The translations under genes were made by a program, and so were the position numbers. Below, in pieces: positions 61,469 to 64,000 of a stretch of 64,000 bases of DNA. Every line of letters starts with the position of its first letter. Positions within the stretch are counted from its first letter, which is position 1. The DNA is from Bradyrhizobium sp. CCBAU 53340 (GTDB taxonomy: Bacteria > Pseudomonadota > Alphaproteobacteria > Rhizobiales > Xanthobacteraceae), in NCBI RefSeq assembly GCF_015291645.1, contig NZ_CP030055.1, positions 1,860,001 to 1,924,000 on the forward strand. Reading direction: 5' to 3'. The notes under the pieces are model-generated. The model saw only the letters and a program-made list of their open reading frames with translations. It made no database searches and was not told where the DNA came from.

Positions 61469-62983
61469 ATGGAGCTTTTCGCCAACCTCGCTCACGGTTT
61501 CGTCGTCGCGTTCTCTCCGATCAACCTTCTGATGTGCCTGATCGGCGCGCTCGTCGGCACGCTGGTCGGCGTGTTGCCGGGCATCGGCACCATCGCCACC
61601 GTCGCGATGCTGCTGCCGATCACCTTCGGACTGCCGCCGGTCGGTGCGCTGATCATGCTCGCCGGCATCTATTACGGCGCGCAGTATGGCGGCTCGACCA
61701 CCTCGATCCTGGTCAACATACCAGGCGAGGCGACCTCGGTCGTCACCGCCATCGACGGCCACGCCATGGCCAAGCAGGGCCGTGCCGGTCCGGCGCTGGC
61801 GATCGCCGCGATCGGCTCGTTCTTCGCCGGCTGCGTTGCGACCGTGCTCATCGCCGTGCTTGGCGCGCCGCTGACAAAACTCGCGCTCGCGTTCGGGCCG
61901 GCGGAGTATTTCTCGCTGATGGTGCTCGGCCTGATCTTCGCGGTCGTGCTCGCCAAGGGCTCGGTGCTGAAGGCGATCGCGATGATCGTGTTTGGCCTCT
62001 TGCTGTCGATGGTCGGCTCTGACATCGAGACCGGTGCCTCGCGCATGGCCTTCAACATTCCCGAGCTTGCCGACGGCCTCGGCTTTGCAACGGTGGCGAT
62101 GGGCGTGTTCGGCTTTGCCGAGATCATCCGCAATCTCGACCATGGCGCCGAGATGAACCGCGATCTCGTGCAGCAGAAGATCACCGGCCTGATGCCGACC
62201 AGGAAGGACCTGATCGACTCGACGCCCGCGATCCTGCGCGGCACCGTGCTCGGCTCCATCCTCGGCATCCTGCCGGGGGGCGGCGCCGTTATCGCCTCAT
62301 TCGCGGCCTACACGCTCGAGAAGAAGCTCGCCAGGAACCCGTCGCGGTTCGGCCGCGGTGCGATCGAGGGCGTGGCGGCACCGGAAAGCGCCAACAACGC
62401 CGCGGCGCAGACCTCCTTCATCCCGCTGCTCACCCTCGGCATCCCGCCGAATGCGGTGATGGCGCTGATGGTGGGCGCGATGACCATTCACGGCATCGTG
62501 CCGGGTCCGCAGGTGATGCAGAAGCAGCCGGACCTCGTCTGGGGCATGATCGCCTCGATGTGGATCGGCAATTTGATGCTGATCATCATCAACCTGCCGC
62601 TGGTCGGCATCTGGGTGCGCCTCTTGCGCGTGCCCTACCGGCTGATGTTCCCCTCGATCGTGATCTTCTGCGCGATCGGCATCTACTCGGTCAACAACGC
62701 GCCGGTCGATGTCATCCTCGCAGGCGTGTTCGGTCTCGTCGGCTACTGGCTGATCAAGCACGATTTCGAGCCGGCACCGCTGCTGCTCGGCATGGTGCTC
62801 GGGCCGCTGATGGAAGAGAACCTTCGCCGCGCGCTCTTGATCTCGCGTGGCGACTGGAGCGTCTTCCTGACGCGTCCGCTCTCGGCCGTGCTCCTCGCGA
62901 TTGCGGCCTTCCTGCTGGTGCTCACGCTGCTGCCCATGCTGCGTGCCAAGCGCGACGAGGTGTTCACCGAATCCGAGAACTGA
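61469..62983 (+). CDS. TctA-family large permease
   Basis: 504 residues. The TctA signatures LVGVLPGIGTIATVAMLLPIT, GIYYGAQYGGSTTSILVNIPGE and GSILGILPGGGAVIASFAAY are complete, with about 11 membrane helices. It forms the transport channel of a tripartite tricarboxylate (citrate-type) system with TctB. The binding protein must come from elsewhere, as is common in Bradyrhizobium. The substrate is unknown. Confidence 0.93.
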   Translation: MELFANLAHGFVVAFSPINLLMCLIGALVGTLVGVLPGIGTIATVAMLLPITFGLPPVGALIMLAGIYYGAQYGGSTTSILVNIPGEATSVVTAIDGHAMAKQGRAGPALAIAAIGSFFAGCVATVLIAVLGAPLTKLALAFGPAEYFSLMVLGLIFAVVLAKGSVLKAIAMIVFGLLLSMVGSDIETGASRMAFNIPELADGLGFATVAMGVFGFAEIIRNLDHGAEMNRDLVQQKITGLMPTRKDLIDSTPAILRGTVLGSILGILPGGGAVIASFAAYTLEKKLARNPSRFGRGAIEGVAAPESANNAAAQTSFIPLLTLGIPPNAVMALMVGAMTIHGIVPGPQVMQKQPDLVWGMIASMWIGNLMLIIINLPLVGIWVRLLRVPYRLMFPSIVIFCAIGIYSVNNAPVDVILAGVFGLVGYWLIKHDFEPAPLLLGMVLGPLMEENLRRALLISRGDWSVFLTRPLSAVLLAIAAFLLVLTLLPMLRAKRDEVFTESEN

Positions 62984-63189
62984 TCGCGCCTTGCTCCACC
63001 GTGGTCCACGGCAACTTGGGCAGCACTTTCAAAGCGATAGGCAAGGGCGGGACGCGAGTTCCGCTCCCTGTCATTTGCGGCGGGAACGCTCACCTTTTCA
63101 GGGTATAATCTGTGGGCGCAGCGAATCGCCGCTGTCTCAGCGGGGGGCTGGCCGTTAAGTTCGCCGCTTCCCCAAAGGCTCATTGGCAC

Positions 63190-63984
63190 ATGCACCAGTA
63201 TCAGGACCTGCTCGAGCGGATTCTTTCAGACGGCGCCGAGAAGACCGACCGGACCGGCACCGGCACGCTGTCGGTGTTCGGCCATCAGATGCGCTTCAAT
63301 CTGTCAGCCGGCTTTCCGATGCTGACCACCAAGCGCCTGCCGCTGAAGGCGATCGTGCATGAGCTGCTGTGGTTCCTGAAGGGCGACACCAACATCAAAT
63401 ATCTCAGGGACAACGGCGTCACCATCTGGGACGAGTGGGCCGATGCGAACGGTGATCTCGGCCCGGTCTACGGGCACCAGTGGCGCTCCTGGCCCGCGCC
63501 GGACGGACGCAGCATCGACCAGATCGCAGGCGTCGTCGACATGATCAAGCGTAACCCGGACTCGCGCCGGTTGATCGTCTCGGCGTGGAATCCGGCCGAG
63601 GTCGACAAGATGGCGCTGCCGCCGTGCCACTGCCTGTTCCAATTCTATGTCGCAGGCGGCAAGCTGTCCTGCCAGCTCTATCAGCGCTCGGCCGACGTGT
63701 TCCTCGGCGTGCCCTTCAACATCGCATCTTACGCGCTGCTCACGATGATGGTGGCGCAAGTCACCGGTCTGAAGCCCGGCGACTTCGTGCATTCGTTCGG
63801 CGACACCCATCTCTATTCCAACCACCTCGAGCAGGCGCGGCTTCAGCTCACGCGCGCGCCGCGCGCGCTGCCGGTGATGCGGATCAATCCCGACGTGAAG
63901 GACATCTTCTCCTTCCGCTACGAGGATTTCGAGCTCGTCGGCTACGATCCGCATCCGCACATCAAGGCGGAAGTCGCGGTCTAG
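63190..63984 (+). CDS. thyA: Thymidylate synthase
   Basis: 264 residues. Catalytic Cys146 lies in [22 protein letters not shown] and [20 protein letters not shown], plus the tail [12 protein letters not shown], are the standard ThyA motifs. It makes dTMP from dUMP with methylene-tetrahydrofolate. The ATG at 63190 agrees with the usual N-terminus ([12 protein letters not shown]). Its neighbour downstream is outside the window. Confidence 0.97.
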   Translation: MHQYQDLLERILSDGAEKTDRTGTGTLSVFGHQMRFNLSAGFPMLTTKRLPLKAIVHELLWFLKGDTNIKYLRDNGVTIWDEWADANGDLGPVYGHQWRSWPAPDGRSIDQIAGVVDMIKRNPDSRRLIVSAWNPAEVDKMALPPCHCLFQFYVAGGKLSCQLYQRSADVFLGVPFNIASYALLTMMVAQVTGLKPGDFVHSFGDTHLYSNHLEQARLQLTRAPRALPVMRINPDVKDIFSFRYEDFELVGYDPHPHIKAEVAV

Positions 63985-64000
63985 CGCCGATGCCGCTCAG

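Noticed and set aside
63985..64000. ATG at 63990 as start of a further gene (for example folA after thyA)
   Set aside because: Only three codons are present, with no ribosome site; a dihydrofolate reductase is often next to thyA but cannot be supported here.

Overview
The window reads as chromosome of a Bradyrhizobium-like alphaproteobacterium (Nitrobacteraceae). The evidence is the high GC content, a circularly permuted two-piece tmRNA, the set of protein families, and at least ten copies of short palindromic intergenic repeats of the type I know from Bradyrhizobium and Rhodopseudomonas. No insertion sequence, phage, CRISPR array, rRNA or tRNA gene was seen. Assignments rest on reading motifs by eye; no database was searched.

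Layout. 0-7.6 kb: start of a probable MFS transporter, a LysR regulator, aspartate dehydrogenase, a sorbosone-dehydrogenase-like protein, a three-gene membrane/lipid operon (Mpo1-like, SDR epimerase, ICMT-like methyltransferase), and a pair encoding a Cys-rich secreted protein and an OmpA-domain protein. 7.6-20 kb: an orphan HicB, a UvrD/PcrA helicase gene carrying a whole repeat in frame, a thioesterase, a D-lactate-dehydrogenase-type flavoprotein, an LTXXQ protein, a SulP transporter, a caspase-like protein and a LysR/DoxX pair. 20-32.4 kb: a TRAP transporter with a variant 2-hydroxyacid dehydrogenase, an orphan ABC binding protein, and two GGDEF-EAL proteins flanking an MFS transporter. 32.4-37.7 kb: an accessory block (PEP-mutase family enzyme, alpha/beta hydrolase, MarR, SnoaL-like protein, TetR, P450) with clear palindromic operators and a leftover piece of a duplicated tetR gene. 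37.8-53.7 kb: AsmA, DUF2336, a di-haem cytochrome, a methyltransferase, a SAM-cyclase-ATPase-TPR protein, a fatty-acid-hydroxylase-type protein, an SDR/TetR pair, a receiver protein and a GNAT enzyme. 53.8-64 kb: feoAB, the RHH-DUF4169-fumC-sspB-ssrA group, a split chromate transporter, TctB/TctA and thyA.

How genes work together. ssrA (tmRNA) lies immediately upstream of sspB, the adaptor that hands tmRNA-tagged proteins to ClpXP, so tag and adaptor are neighbours. FeoA and FeoB form a ferrous iron uptake unit. The TRAP genes and the dehydrogenase probably import and convert one organic acid. Divergent regulator/target pairs (MarR/hydrolase, TetR/P450, TetR/SDR, LysR/DoxX) each have a visible dyad between them.

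The most unusual signals are the in-frame repeat inside the helicase gene, three genes whose stop codons lie inside such repeats, the MarR protein with a four-cysteine tail and duplicated operator, the TRAP-linked dehydrogenase lacking the usual catalytic Glu, and the tetR remnant.
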